Shown here: one piece after another, positions 17,886 to 25,403 of the stretch
Layout: the number at the start of each line of letters is the position of its first letter
Position numbering within the stretch: the stretch's first letter is position 1
NCBI GenBank assembly: GCA_965250215.1
Contig: CBDFNN010000002.1
Location: forward strand, 1-64,000
Reading direction: 5' to 3'
DNA from: CBDFNN01 sp965250215
GTDB lineage: Bacteria > Bacteroidota > Rhodothermia > Rhodothermales > DATKEJ01
Length of the DNA: 64,000 bases
Notes under the pieces: model-generated
What the model was told of the DNA's origin: nothing
Databases searched by the model: none
Seen by the model: only the letters and a program-made list of their open reading frames with translations
Made by a program: the position numbers and the translations under genes

Positions 17886-18017
17886 AACAATGCAGTAATC
17901 CTAGGTCAAGCCAGCGTGTCGATTGCAAGGGCTTACGTGGATTCGCGTGGCCGCTCACCCTTGTCAATCTCGCTCCCTTTCCCTGTGGCCAGGTTCGCAT
18001 TGTTTAACTAAAACCAG
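17886..18017 (+). promoter_or_regulatory. Duplicated leader element, copy 1
   Basis: About 132 bases that return nearly unchanged at 20686-20818. The core (17915-17974) differs by one base only. It contains GATTGCAAGGG (17921-17931) and CCCTTGTCAATC, which pair into a stem of about 11 with one bulge around a 27-base GC-rich loop; both arms are kept in the two copies. The end TCGCATTGTTTAACTAAAA is also kept and stops 6 bases before the next ATG. Conservation in a non-coding region and identical placement in front of two different genes argue for a shared promoter or RNA leader. Confidence 0.7.
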
Positions 18018-18023
18018 ACTTCC

Positions 18024-18464
18024 ATGCGACCATCAACACTACATCGACTTGGCTATTTCATTGTTGGAAGATCGAACGATTACCCCGTCGGTCTACGACG
18101 TCTCGAACAGCTCTGCACTCAGCATAATTACAACTACGAAGTTGTGTCCGGATACGAAAGAGAATTACCAGAACCAGGTCCATACTTCGATTCCATCCTT
18201 CCTGTCCGTTTGACACCTCTACACGAGACGGTAGCGACTCAAAAGAGAAAGACACTTGCATCAGCTCCGGAAATGAAAACTCGCTCCACAACGCGATTTA
18301 ATCCGGAGAAAGACAGCATCAAATTACGACTCAAGAAAGCCTTCTTGCTTCGCAAAGGACGATCTAGCACACCGCTACCGGTTAAGGAAGCCAAGCAACT
18401 CATCGCCCAACACGCTCTAGCCAATACCGGCTACGGGATCTTCGCACAAGCTAGCGATCGCTAG
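18024..18464 (+). CDS. Unknown plasmid protein behind leader copy 1
   Basis: 146 residues. No recognised domain. The N-terminal half has LHRLGYFIVG and an aromatic-rich part, the C-terminal half is very basic (RLKKAFLLRKGR), which suggests nucleic acid binding. It starts 6 bases after the end of the duplicated leader and is followed after 32 bases by the ArdC-like gene on the same strand, so it is the first gene of a 3-gene unit with ArdC and the methyltransferase. That context suggests an early-transfer role in protecting incoming DNA; this is inference. Confidence 0.6.
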   Translation: MRPSTLHRLGYFIVGRSNDYPVGLRRLEQLCTQHNYNYEVVSGYERELPEPGPYFDSILPVRLTPLHETVATQKRKTLASAPEMKTRSTTRFNPEKDSIKLRLKKAFLLRKGRSSTPLPVKEAKQLIAQHALANTGYGIFAQASDR

Positions 18465-18496
18465 GCACCCTCATTAATCATTAAACGATAATCGTC

Positions 18497-19450
18497 ATGG
18501 CAAAACCATTTGACAAAGCCGCCTACGGTAAAGCACAATCTGATCTTGGCCGACAACTCCTAGCCGACGCCAAAGCCTTCTTGCTAGAGAATCTGGCCAG
18601 CCACCAGCTCTCACAAGAAAAGATGATCGCGCTCATTAAGTTCAGGCTACAATTTCCAAGCCGATCTTTTAAGAACACCATGCTGCTGGCCATGCAAATG
18701 CCCGGAGCAACGTGCTTGCTAGGCTACAAGCAATGGAAGTCAAAAGGCCGAATGATTAATAAAGGATCTAAGGCCCTTGGCATCTTCTATCCACAACAAT
18801 CAGCACCCCTATCCCATGATAATGACGTCATCGATGACAATGATAAGACCGGACGAAGAACCTACTTCGTATTCAAACGCCGGCTCTTTGATATCTCGCA
18901 AACAACGATTATACCAGGGCGAGAAGATGATGCGCTCCAAGATCCTCCACGACTAATCGGCGAGCTCGAAGGCGATTCTCATCAAGAGCTCTATAATCTC
19001 TTACTGGAGTACGGGCGTTCAGTCCTTGGTTACACCATCGAAACGGATGAACTCGCGCGCGCGGACGGGTGCTGTGTCTACTCCAATCCCGTCCGGATCG
19101 TATTGGCCTCCCGACTTGAATCGGTAAACCACAAACTTCATGTGCTCCTGCATGAAATCGCTCATGCCCAAATGCATCATGTTAGCGATAAGCTACGCCA
19201 TCTCGACAATTACGAATCGAGTCAGCAAATGCAGGAAGTACAAGCCGAGACCTTCAGCTACTTCGTGAGTGCCGTCTTTGGCCTGGACACCCACACCAAC
19301 TCCTTCCCTTATATCAACTCCTGGGCAGACAATAACACAGACGCTGTGTTCTCCAACTTCGCAACCGTTGACAAGGTGGCCATCCCGTTTATTAGCGCCC
19401 TCGAGGAGCATATCAGCTCTCTAAATAACTCCGTTCAGCTCGCTGCATAA
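18497..19450 (+). CDS. ardC: ArdC-like antirestriction protein
   Basis: 317 residues with the two-part ArdC layout. The N-terminal part (about 35-150) matches the single-stranded DNA-binding domain: FPSRSFKNTMLLAMQ, then a GYKQWKSKGRMINKGSKALGI strand that is a hallmark of DUF1738-type proteins. The C-terminal part holds the zinc metallopeptidase-like motif HEIAHA (H219, E220, H223), followed by EVQAETFSYFV where the third metal ligand Glu is expected. Known members protect single-stranded plasmid DNA from host nucleases during conjugation. Here it comes just before an adenine methyltransferase, a pairing that fits protection of the entering plasmid. All expected residues are present. Confidence 0.85.
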   Translation: MAKPFDKAAYGKAQSDLGRQLLADAKAFLLENLASHQLSQEKMIALIKFRLQFPSRSFKNTMLLAMQMPGATCLLGYKQWKSKGRMINKGSKALGIFYPQQSAPLSHDNDVIDDNDKTGRRTYFVFKRRLFDISQTTIIPGREDDALQDPPRLIGELEGDSHQELYNLLLEYGRSVLGYTIETDELARADGCCVYSNPVRIVLASRLESVNHKLHVLLHEIAHAQMHHVSDKLRHLDNYESSQQMQEVQAETFSYFVSAVFGLDTHTNSFPYINSWADNNTDAVFSNFATVDKVAIPFISALEEHISSLNNSVQLAA

Positions 19451-19472
19451 TCCACTTTAACAATTTAACGTC

Positions 19473-20267
19473 ATGGCCAAGCTCACTAAGAAAGAACTAC
19501 GGCAACACGGTCTCGCCGTGGAAATACTCGAAAAGTCCGATCCGCTATCGCACGAAGAAAAGGAACTCGTGCTGCAGAATTACCACGAGGCGGCCACCAA
19601 TACCAATGGAGAATCCGGAGCCTTCTTTACTCCCTTAGACTTAGCCTGGGACCATGCTATTGAACTCGGGTGCCGGCACGACGACCAACCAACAATCATT
19701 GATCTCTGCTCAGGAATAGGAGTCCTTGCTTACACCGCATCCTTACGCTACCCCGAAGCGCAGCTGACGTGCGTCGAAATTAACTCCGAATATGTATCCG
19801 TTGGAAAGAGGATACTACCGGATGCGAACTGGCTCACCCTTGATATCGGGGATCTCGAAGAACTTCAATCCCTAGGACAATTCGACTATTCAATCAGCAA
19901 CCCTCCTTTCGGGAGAGTCAGAACCTTTCGCCACATCACCACTCCGCGGTATAAAGGTGCTGAGGCTGAATTCAAAGTGATCGATATCGCATCCCATATC
20001 TCTAGCACGGGAGTATTCATTATACCGCAAGATTCTTCTGGATTCAGGTATTCTGCATCGCCATATTTCGAAAGGAGGTCCAGTAAAAAGCACGACACCT
20101 TTCTCCATCAAACCAATATTAATTTAGAGATGGGATGCGGTATAGATACGTCTATCTATTCCCCGTGGAAATCAGTCAACTCAACCGTTGAGATTGTCTG
20201 CGCTGACTTTGAAGACGTGAATAGATCTTTAGTCCCTCAAGAGATCCAACAGGAGCTATCCTTTTAA
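19473..20267 (+). CDS. Orphan DNA adenine-N6 methyltransferase-like protein
   Basis: 264 residues. SAM-binding motif I is IDLCSGIGV (76-84), the acidic residue at the end of strand 2 is in TCVEIN, and the catalytic motif IV is NPPF (143-146), the type used for amino-methylation of adenine. The N-terminus has the GAFFTP pattern shared by many N6 methyltransferases. The target recognition part is short. There is no restriction endonuclease next to it, so it is an orphan enzyme, or it may modify another substrate. It forms a unit with the ArdC-like gene (22 bases apart). Protection of plasmid DNA against host restriction is the most plausible role. Confidence 0.8.
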   Translation: MAKLTKKELRQHGLAVEILEKSDPLSHEEKELVLQNYHEAATNTNGESGAFFTPLDLAWDHAIELGCRHDDQPTIIDLCSGIGVLAYTASLRYPEAQLTCVEINSEYVSVGKRILPDANWLTLDIGDLEELQSLGQFDYSISNPPFGRVRTFRHITTPRYKGAEAEFKVIDIASHISSTGVFIIPQDSSGFRYSASPYFERRSSKKHDTFLHQTNINLEMGCGIDTSIYSPWKSVNSTVEIVCADFEDVNRSLVPQEIQQELSF

Positions 20268-20685
20268 CGATAATAACCAACTCAGCGCCTTGATCTAAGG
20301 CGTCTATTCAAGTCTAGGAGGCTCCTTTTTTGAATTCAGATAGGTAATCCGTAGAGTGAAAGAGGCAACGGTCAAGATGCCAATAGTCGCAAGGAGTTGA
20401 AGCAGTGTAATATAGTGCATAGCTAATTATTTACATGTCCTAGCACACCCCCGACTAGGCCAAATTAACTATAACTAAGTACGGTCTTAGTAAAGAAATT
20501 GGGGTGTTTTGAAAGTTTCATGAGTCCATTTTGCTGCCTTAGTTAGTCAGCAAAAGCTTTACCGTGCTAATTTCTACGGACGCTCCAATTCCTTGTTTCG
20601 ATAATAGGTATACACGGCACTTCATTAGCCCGTGATCTCTAAGACTTGAAATACCGTCGCCTCGTCTCGTCTTGATTTTTAGCCC
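20268..20685. other. Non-coding; hairpins and a possible very small ORF
   Basis: A hairpin at 20285-20303 (GCGCCTT, loop GATCT, AAGGCGT) lies 17 bases after the methyltransferase stop and may end transcription together with the T-run at 20326-20331. Otherwise only the small reverse ORF 20304-20420 is seen. The rest up to the second leader has no feature. Confidence 0.4.
20304..20420 (-). CDS. Possible 38-residue membrane peptide
   Basis: The reverse strand reads an ATG at 20420, then MHYITLLQLLATIGILTV and a basic, polar tail ending in PPRLE before TAG. One membrane segment is likely (residues 4-22). No Shine-Dalgarno was seen, and the 3' end overlaps the hairpin after the methyltransferase gene. 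It may be real, as tiny membrane proteins are common on plasmids, but could be a chance frame. Confidence 0.28.
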   Translation of the reverse strand: MHYITLLQLLATIGILTVASFTLRITYLNSKKEPPRLE

Positions 20686-20818
20686 AACAATGCTGTCATC
20701 CTAGGCCGCGACTGCGTGTCGATTGCAAGGGCTTACGTGGATTCGCGTGCCGCTCACCCTTGTCAATCTCGCATCCACGGCCAAGCTGCCATGATCGCAT
20801 TGTTTAACTAAAAACCAG
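20686..20818 (+). promoter_or_regulatory. Duplicated leader element, copy 2
   Basis: Second copy of the 17886-18017 element, from AACAATGC to AAAAACCAG. The stem arms (GATTGCAAGGG and CCCTTGTCAATC) and the terminal ATCGCATTGTTTAACT block are kept; the part between 20772 and 20796 differs strongly, but stays GC-rich. It stops 8 bases before the ATG of the ParB-like gene, the same place as copy 1 holds to its gene. Confidence 0.7.
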
Positions 20819-20826
20819 TACGAATT

Positions 20827-22467
20827 ATGGCTACTACATTATTTATTAAAGTATCTGAGATAGCGGACAACCCCTTTCAGACAAGATTCAATTATCCGGA
20901 GGAATACATCAGAGAATTAGGAGAGTCTATCGACTCTCAAGGATTGCTCCAGCCGGTTGGTGTTCGCAAAAAAGGCAAGACCTACCAACTAGGATTTGGA
21001 CATTGCAGACTTCGAGCCATGAAGAATCTCGGAAAGGAGAAGATCGAGTGTACCGTCAATGCTTGGACGGACGAGCAAATGGCCACGATCTGTTTTACAG
21101 AAAATCAACAGCGCCTCGATACCAATCCAATGGAAGATGCTCTGGCCATGGAAAACTTTCGGAAGACTTTTAACTGGACTATGGAGCAGGTTTCCGAAAA
21201 GCTCGATGTGAGTCCGGCCACCGTTTCTAACACCATTCGACTATTAAAACTACCGGCCTACTTTCGTAACGCCATAGCCGTGGGCAAGCTGACGGCCGCC
21301 CAGGGAAAAGCTATTGTGTTTCTATACGAGAAACCCAGGGTTATGAGAGACGCCACACTGAGGTGCCTCACATGGACTTGGCCTGTTGAATACGATCATA
21401 AGACCAGCAAAATAACCTATAAAATGCTGGACTGGCGAGACAACCATGATGAAGAAAGGCTGCAACTCTTCTTCGAGCGATCCGCACCTCAGCTCAAGCG
21501 AGACATTCAAACGGCCATCGCCAACGTCGGTGTTGTTGTCAGCGGTACTATGCTTTTCAAGGAGTATCCTACTTCTATGTCTATTGTCCATGACACCTGC
21601 TCCGGATGCAAGATGCTACTGCAGCAGGAAGGCGAAAAACCTCGATGCACGTTCAAGTCCTGCCTCGAATCGAAGAAGGATCACACCAGAAAGGAACGCT
21701 TCGTCAATTACGTCGAGAAAAAGGACATCACGATTCTACCCGATGTACCAGAAGGAGCCGTGCTTTTCGAAAACTCCTATCGATCGGGCGAAGTTAACAA
21801 GCAAACAATTAAGCATGCCGTCAACACCGGCTGTCCCAATCTCGCCATTGTTAAGAAAGCCTACACAGGCCTTATGTCGCTTCCCAACCCGCAAATCAAG
21901 GCGGTTTCACACGGGTGCTTATGTACAGGTCACAAAGGCGGATGCCCCTGCAGGGACATCTTCGGTACCGAGACGTCGACCGGTAATCTCGTCAGTAAAG
22001 AGGAAGCAGCGCGACAGATCCTAAAAGAAAGTGTACTTGAAGCCTTCGATGTTTCCGTCACGGCCAATATGCTCGCTCTCTTTAAGGATTTGGCCAAGAA
22101 AAAAGACACGGCCGCTATGGCCTTTTTAATCACTAACAGCAATCTCTCAGGAGATAAACGCCCTTCTTCTTGGGATGCCTTTGCCACTCAACTATTGGAT
22201 GAACTAGCCGATGACATGAATAACCATGCCTGGCGCAAATCCTACTACAGTTCTTCGATTGTTGACATGACCTATGCTGACATCAAGGTGAATACCGTCG
22301 CGTATTACAAGGAATACTTTGCCTACACCACAAAAAAGGTCAGCACACCTGCGCTCAAGAAGCTCAGCACATGCCTTACAGCTTTCCACGGAGCCTTGAA
22401 AAAGATCAAGGCCGAATGGGATACCGCCCATAAAGCGGACGACGATGCTACTCCTGACAACGAGTAG
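20827..22467 (+). CDS. Large ParB/Spo0J-family protein
   Basis: 546 residues. The N-terminal ParB/sulfiredoxin-like domain has NPFQTRFN (box I), GFGHCRLRAMKNLG (box II, here with GHCR in place of the usual GERR) and ENQQRLDTNPMEDA (box III). A KorB-like helix-turn-helix follows at about 115-145 (LDVSPATVSNTIRLLKLP). The remaining 380 residues are unlike classical ParB: two cysteine clusters (CSGCK with CTFKSC; HGCLCTG with CPC) suggest metal binding. It is not next to parA (27 kb away), so it is probably a transfer-associated ParB-like regulator or nuclease rather than the partition protein. It is expressed behind leader copy 2. Confidence 0.8.
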   Translation: MATTLFIKVSEIADNPFQTRFNYPEEYIRELGESIDSQGLLQPVGVRKKGKTYQLGFGHCRLRAMKNLGKEKIECTVNAWTDEQMATICFTENQQRLDTNPMEDALAMENFRKTFNWTMEQVSEKLDVSPATVSNTIRLLKLPAYFRNAIAVGKLTAAQGKAIVFLYEKPRVMRDATLRCLTWTWPVEYDHKTSKITYKMLDWRDNHDEERLQLFFERSAPQLKRDIQTAIANVGVVVSGTMLFKEYPTSMSIVHDTCSGCKMLLQQEGEKPRCTFKSCLESKKDHTRKERFVNYVEKKDITILPDVPEGAVLFENSYRSGEVNKQTIKHAVNTGCPNLAIVKKAYTGLMSLPNPQIKAVSHGCLCTGHKGGCPCRDIFGTETSTGNLVSKEEAARQILKESVLEAFDVSVTANMLALFKDLAKKKDTAAMAFLITNSNLSGDKRPSSWDAFATQLLDELADDMNNHAWRKSYYSSSIVDMTYADIKVNTVAYYKEYFAYTTKKVSTPALKKLSTCLTAFHGALKKIKAEWDTAHKADDDATPDNE

Positions 22468-22562
22468 TTTTTAGTTAATCATCTCAGTGCATCAACACGG
22501 GCTTGCTCTCAAAAAGGGCAGGCCTTTGTTGTAACTAATCTTACCTGTTAAACGCAGCTCCA

Positions 22563-22850
22563 ATGCCTATCCGATTTACTCTCCTTACTGATTCTTCCCA
22601 CGGCTGGCTACAAGTGACAAAGCCTGTTCTCTTGGCCCATTATCCGGATGAACCGATAACCACCTACTCTTTTATGGACGACAAGTATGTCTACCTCGAG
22701 GAAGACTATGACGCAGGCCTCTTCCTTTCTAAATACCACGAAAACACCGGCATTAAGCCTGAGATCGATTACATATCAGCCGGTAATAATTCATGGATTA
22801 GAACCCTATCTGACTACAAACCACTTAAGAATATCAATGATCGAATCTGA
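22563..22850 (+). CDS. Small acidic protein of unknown function
   Basis: 95 residues, no known domain. It begins PIRFTLLTDSSHGWLQV, which resembles small plasmid proteins of the type found in conjugative regions of Gram-negatives with DSSHGW-like starts (a stress- or antirestriction-type group), but I cannot name a family. It is acidic and aromatic. It comes 95 bases after the ParB-like gene and 26 bases before the next small gene. Confidence 0.5.
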   Translation: MPIRFTLLTDSSHGWLQVTKPVLLAHYPDEPITTYSFMDDKYVYLEEDYDAGLFLSKYHENTGIKPEIDYISAGNNSWIRTLSDYKPLKNINDRI

Positions 22851-22876
22851 ATGTTAACATTTTAATCTGTAAACAC

Positions 22877-23245
22877 ATGCGTATCAATATCCTTCAAGAA
22901 GCACTCGTGACAGGCATCCTTCCTGATGACGCCGTTCTCCCTAGCACGCTCAAAGACTTTTTGAACTCCGATCACTATGCCTTCCTCGATGGCTATCTCG
23001 ATCACAATTATCAGGGCCGTGTAATCTGTGTCGACGTCATCAACGACGAAGATGAACAGGTAGCGCATCTTGCTAGATCAGCTGCAGCAGACAAGTCTTC
23101 AAAGCTTTACAAAATGGCTTCGGCCATGTACCGCACCCTTGTGGAAGAAGTCGGATTCGATGATGAGTCCATTAGCAATATGGACGGTGAGACGTTTGAC
23201 CTGCAGGACCTTGGCTACTTTCTCGCTGAATATCACCATCCGTGA
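22877..23245 (+). CDS. Small acidic protein of unknown function
   Basis: 122 residues, strongly acidic in the middle and near the end (DVINDEDEQV; FDDESISNMDGETFDLQDL). No motif recognised. Such acidic small proteins next to ArdC and SSB on plasmids are often DNA mimics that block restriction or nucleases, but this is only a guess from composition and place. Same direction as its neighbours. Confidence 0.5.
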   Translation: MRINILQEALVTGILPDDAVLPSTLKDFLNSDHYAFLDGYLDHNYQGRVICVDVINDEDEQVAHLARSAAADKSSKLYKMASAMYRTLVEEVGFDDESISNMDGETFDLQDLGYFLAEYHHP

Positions 23246-23555
23246 TTCATCAAAAGGCTGGAGTGCGTTTTTGCGTTTTCTTACGCCGACACCTCTTTCC
23301 CCGATTTGCTTTTGTAGCACTTCGTTTTCATAGGCCGTAGGGCCTTTCGCTTCATCCGTTATCCGTCTTTAGTCCATCCATCATCCTTTGTGATTTTAGC
23401 TTTTCCTTGAGGACTTGTAAAGAGTAAAGTGAACCACTCCTCCCTTCGCTTGCTTCGCGCACTGCAGCTCCGGGATGGCTCTTTACAAGCCTCGCGCCCA
23501 AGGCTATTGACAATCACAATGATCGATGAACCAATTCGGTCAACATGATTAACAA
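23246..23555. other. Non-coding region with a long-range hairpin before ssb
   Basis: Perfect 11-base arms CTTGTAAAGAG (23414-23424) and CTCTTTACAAG (23479-23489) can close a 76-base structure. The inside is GC-rich with several smaller stems. The remaining bases have no feature. The structure may be a transcription terminator, a regulatory leader of ssb or a single-strand origin. Confidence 0.45.
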
Positions 23556-23921
23556 ATGACTACGAAGACAATGAGAAATCGAAATAACTACATCAAACAA
23601 ATCGGCAACATCGGTAACGACCCCAAGTCTGAAACTCTTGATAACGGAACGCATGTCACAACCTTTGATGTAGCCACCGGTGGTGGGAAGTACAAAGACA
23701 AAGACGGCAATGAAAAGGAAGCTCGAACAAACTGGACCCGCATGAAGCTATGGGGATCTCTTAGTGAGGCAGCCGAACGTCGCCTAAAAGGCAGGATGAA
23801 AGTAATGGTCGAAGGCGAACTCGTCAACGATTCCTACGAAGACAAAGACGGCAATACTAAGTATACCGCTCACGTCAAGGTTCACTCTTTTGAAGTCATC
23901 CAGACTCCCAATAATGACTAA
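23556..23921 (+). CDS. ssb: Single-stranded DNA-binding protein
   Basis: 121 residues. The OB-fold of the SSB family is clear: KQIGNIGNDPKSETL, VTTFDVATGG, then WTRMKLWGSLSEAAERRLKGR and VMVEGELVNDSYEDKDG. The acidic C-terminal tip typical for SSB (DDDIPF) is missing; the protein ends at IQTPNND. It covers single-stranded plasmid DNA during replication and transfer. A terminator follows. Plasmid SSBs are usual in this sort of leading-region block. A short alternative start five codons downstream is possible. Confidence 0.9.
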   Translation: MTTKTMRNRNNYIKQIGNIGNDPKSETLDNGTHVTTFDVATGGGKYKDKDGNEKEARTNWTRMKLWGSLSEAAERRLKGRMKVMVEGELVNDSYEDKDGNTKYTAHVKVHSFEVIQTPNND

Positions 23922-23937
23922 GCCCTTTTCGGGACTA

Positions 23938-23967
23938 AAGCCTCATCCTTCGGGAAGGGGCTTTTTA
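23938..23967 (+). terminator. Terminator after ssb
   Basis: Arms AAGCCTCATCC and GGAAGGGGCTT around a TTCG tetraloop, followed directly by a T-run. It begins 17 bases after the ssb stop. Confidence 0.8.
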
Positions 23968-23996
23968 TGTCCTTATCAACATTAACCACTTAAACA

Positions 23997-24060
23997 ATGA
24001 CTGAATCTAATAGCCACAACAAACCAATCGTGCTCGTAGGAATCGTCTCCTGATTCCTAC
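23997..24060 (+). promoter_or_regulatory. 18-codon leader ORF ending inside a hairpin
   Basis: An ATG at 23997 opens an 18-residue frame (MTESNSHNKPIVLVGIVS) whose stop at 24051-24053 lies inside a perfect 9-bp hairpin, GTAGGAATC / GATTCCTAC (24036-24060). The next gene starts 23 bases later. The order of small ORF, hairpin and gene resembles an attenuator or translational switch. No T-run follows the stem, so it would act on translation rather than termination. Confidence 0.35.
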
Positions 24061-24083
24061 CTTACCGCAAATAGGCTAATTAT

Positions 24084-24404
24084 ATGCCTACTAAAAACAG
24101 TCCTCGGAATACCTATCAAGTTATTTGGCTCCGTAACAAACACCTGCCTTTCGATGAAAGTGGTCGTCCTGACCCTAGCAAGGCCCAATATCAAACAACG
24201 GTATTTGAGTCCCGAAATAGGGCTGTTGCCTTCGTTCAGAAGTACCTCGGCTACCACCGCGACAGTATGGATAAGTCTAAGCCAGGATATGTCCTTCGAG
24301 CGGCAATGCACACCCTTGAATTGGTACACATTTATGACCACTTCTATGACTATCGCCACAAAGAAGGAAGCACTATCGACCTTAAAGATATTCTCGAACT
24401 TTAG
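24084..24404 (+). CDS. Unknown small protein
   Basis: 106 residues, without a recognised domain. It contains a FESRNRAVAFVQKYLG segment and a TLELVHIYDHFYDYRH helix rich in aromatic residues and histidine. It is the last rightward gene of the block and ends before the convergent terminators. The ATG at 24084 is the first in the frame. Confidence 0.5.
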   Translation: MPTKNSPRNTYQVIWLRNKHLPFDESGRPDPSKAQYQTTVFESRNRAVAFVQKYLGYHRDSMDKSKPGYVLRAAMHTLELVHIYDHFYDYRHKEGSTIDLKDILEL

Positions 24405-24541
24405 ACACCTTTGGTCGATCCCGTGGATACTCGATCCCCGAAAGGAATTGTTTTGACTATATCGCTGTGACGTAGTATTATGCAATTCATGGGAAGCAAT
24501 TCATCCCATTCTTAGGCCCCTCGGGTGGGGGCCGAAGTCAT

Positions 24542-24571
24542 GGTCCCTGCTTTACAACCTTCGCAGGGACC
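24542..24571. terminator. Symmetric hairpin between convergent genes
   Basis: GGTCCCTGC at 24542-24550 and GCAGGGACC at 24563-24571 form a perfect 9-bp stem with a 12-base loop, followed by TATTATTTT. Just before, GGCCCC at 24516 and GGGGCC near 24527 form a second stem. They separate the rightward block from the leftward DnaA-like unit and are well placed for termination. Confidence 0.65.
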
Positions 24572-24695
24572 TATTATTTTGGCCGAGCAAACTCCAGACG
24601 ACAAAAAGGGATTCCCATTTCTGAGAAGCCCTTTAGTTTTAAAGTCCGACGCACATTCTTGGCTTAGACCTTTTTGGGATTGAAGATAAAAGCGT

Positions 24696-24920
24696 CTAGG
24701 ACGGTTGTTCAGATTTGGCTGTCTCCGGTTTTAATGCGTAGTGGATGCCTGCTGGACTGGTTCTAACAGGCACTAGTTCACTCATCATGAGCTTAACAAT
24801 GGCCATGGGTACGTATTGTTGAGAAGGTATGAGCCTCCATGTATCGGTATGCTTATTAGACTTCCTGATGGTGTGGCTTTCCTTTTGTTGGAGATATTCG
24901 ATTGCGTCGCGCGTACTCAT
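24696..24920 (-). CDS. Unknown small protein coupled to the DnaA-like gene
   Basis: 74 residues: STRDAIEYLQQKES at the start, then basic and polar stretches and a SELVPVRTSPAGIHY segment. No known domain. Its ATG overlaps the stop of the DnaA-domain gene (ATGA at 24917-24920), so the two are translated together and probably act together. Confidence 0.5.
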   Translation of the reverse strand: MSTRDAIEYLQQKESHTIRKSNKHTDTWRLIPSQQYVPMAIVKLMMSELVPVRTSPAGIHYALKPETAKSEQPS

Positions 24921-25300
24921 GCTTGAGCCCTCTCGTTACCGATTGATCTGACCTTCGAGCGGAGTATCACGTATGTCGAGAACCTTCTATCAATATTCCT
25001 AGCGGCCTCCATCACGATAGCTCGCTCACTAATTTTTGCAACCAGGCTGGTAACTTCTGGATCTCCCCCCTTGAGCAACCTCTTAATTTTTCCGAGGGCA
25101 TTGATGACCGTCGTGTGGTCGCTCCTTCCAACCTCGCCTGCGATCTTCTTGAGGCTGTGGGTGGTTTTACTCTTAGCGAGATAACAATAAAGATGCCTAG
25201 CTCTAACAATATTCGCTCTGCGACTTTTTCCCTTAATAGCTTCTATTTCTACACCGCACATCTCTGAGCTGGCGTTTAAAATGTCTGTTAATCTAATCAT
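24917..25300 (-). CDS. Standalone DnaA domain-IV-like DNA-binding protein
   Basis: 127 residues. The start at 25300 is chosen over the longer frame (25378) because it has a perfect AGGAGG Shine-Dalgarno 6 bases upstream (25307-25312 on the plus strand). Residues 16-75 match the DNA-binding domain IV of the replication initiator DnaA: VEIEAIKGKSRR, VRARHLYCYLAK, SLKKIAGEVG and the signature GRSDHTTV (58-65; GgRDHTTV in DnaA). The AAA+ ATPase part is absent, so it cannot open origins itself. It may bind DnaA boxes and modulate initiation or transcription. The rest (76-127) is basic and helical. Confidence 0.8.
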   Translation of the reverse strand: MIRLTDILNASSEMCGVEIEAIKGKSRRANIVRARHLYCYLAKSKTTHSLKKIAGEVGRSDHTTVINALGKIKRLLKGGDPEVTSLVAKISERAIVMEAARNIDRRFSTYVILRSKVRSIGNERAQA

Positions 25301-25403
25301 GGCTTTCCTCCTTTCTAGTAAATAAAAAGGGCCAGCGAACCTGCACGGAAACACTGACCCCTGTGTGTGCCAGAGCACTGCTTTGGCCTATGAGGCATGA
25401 AGG

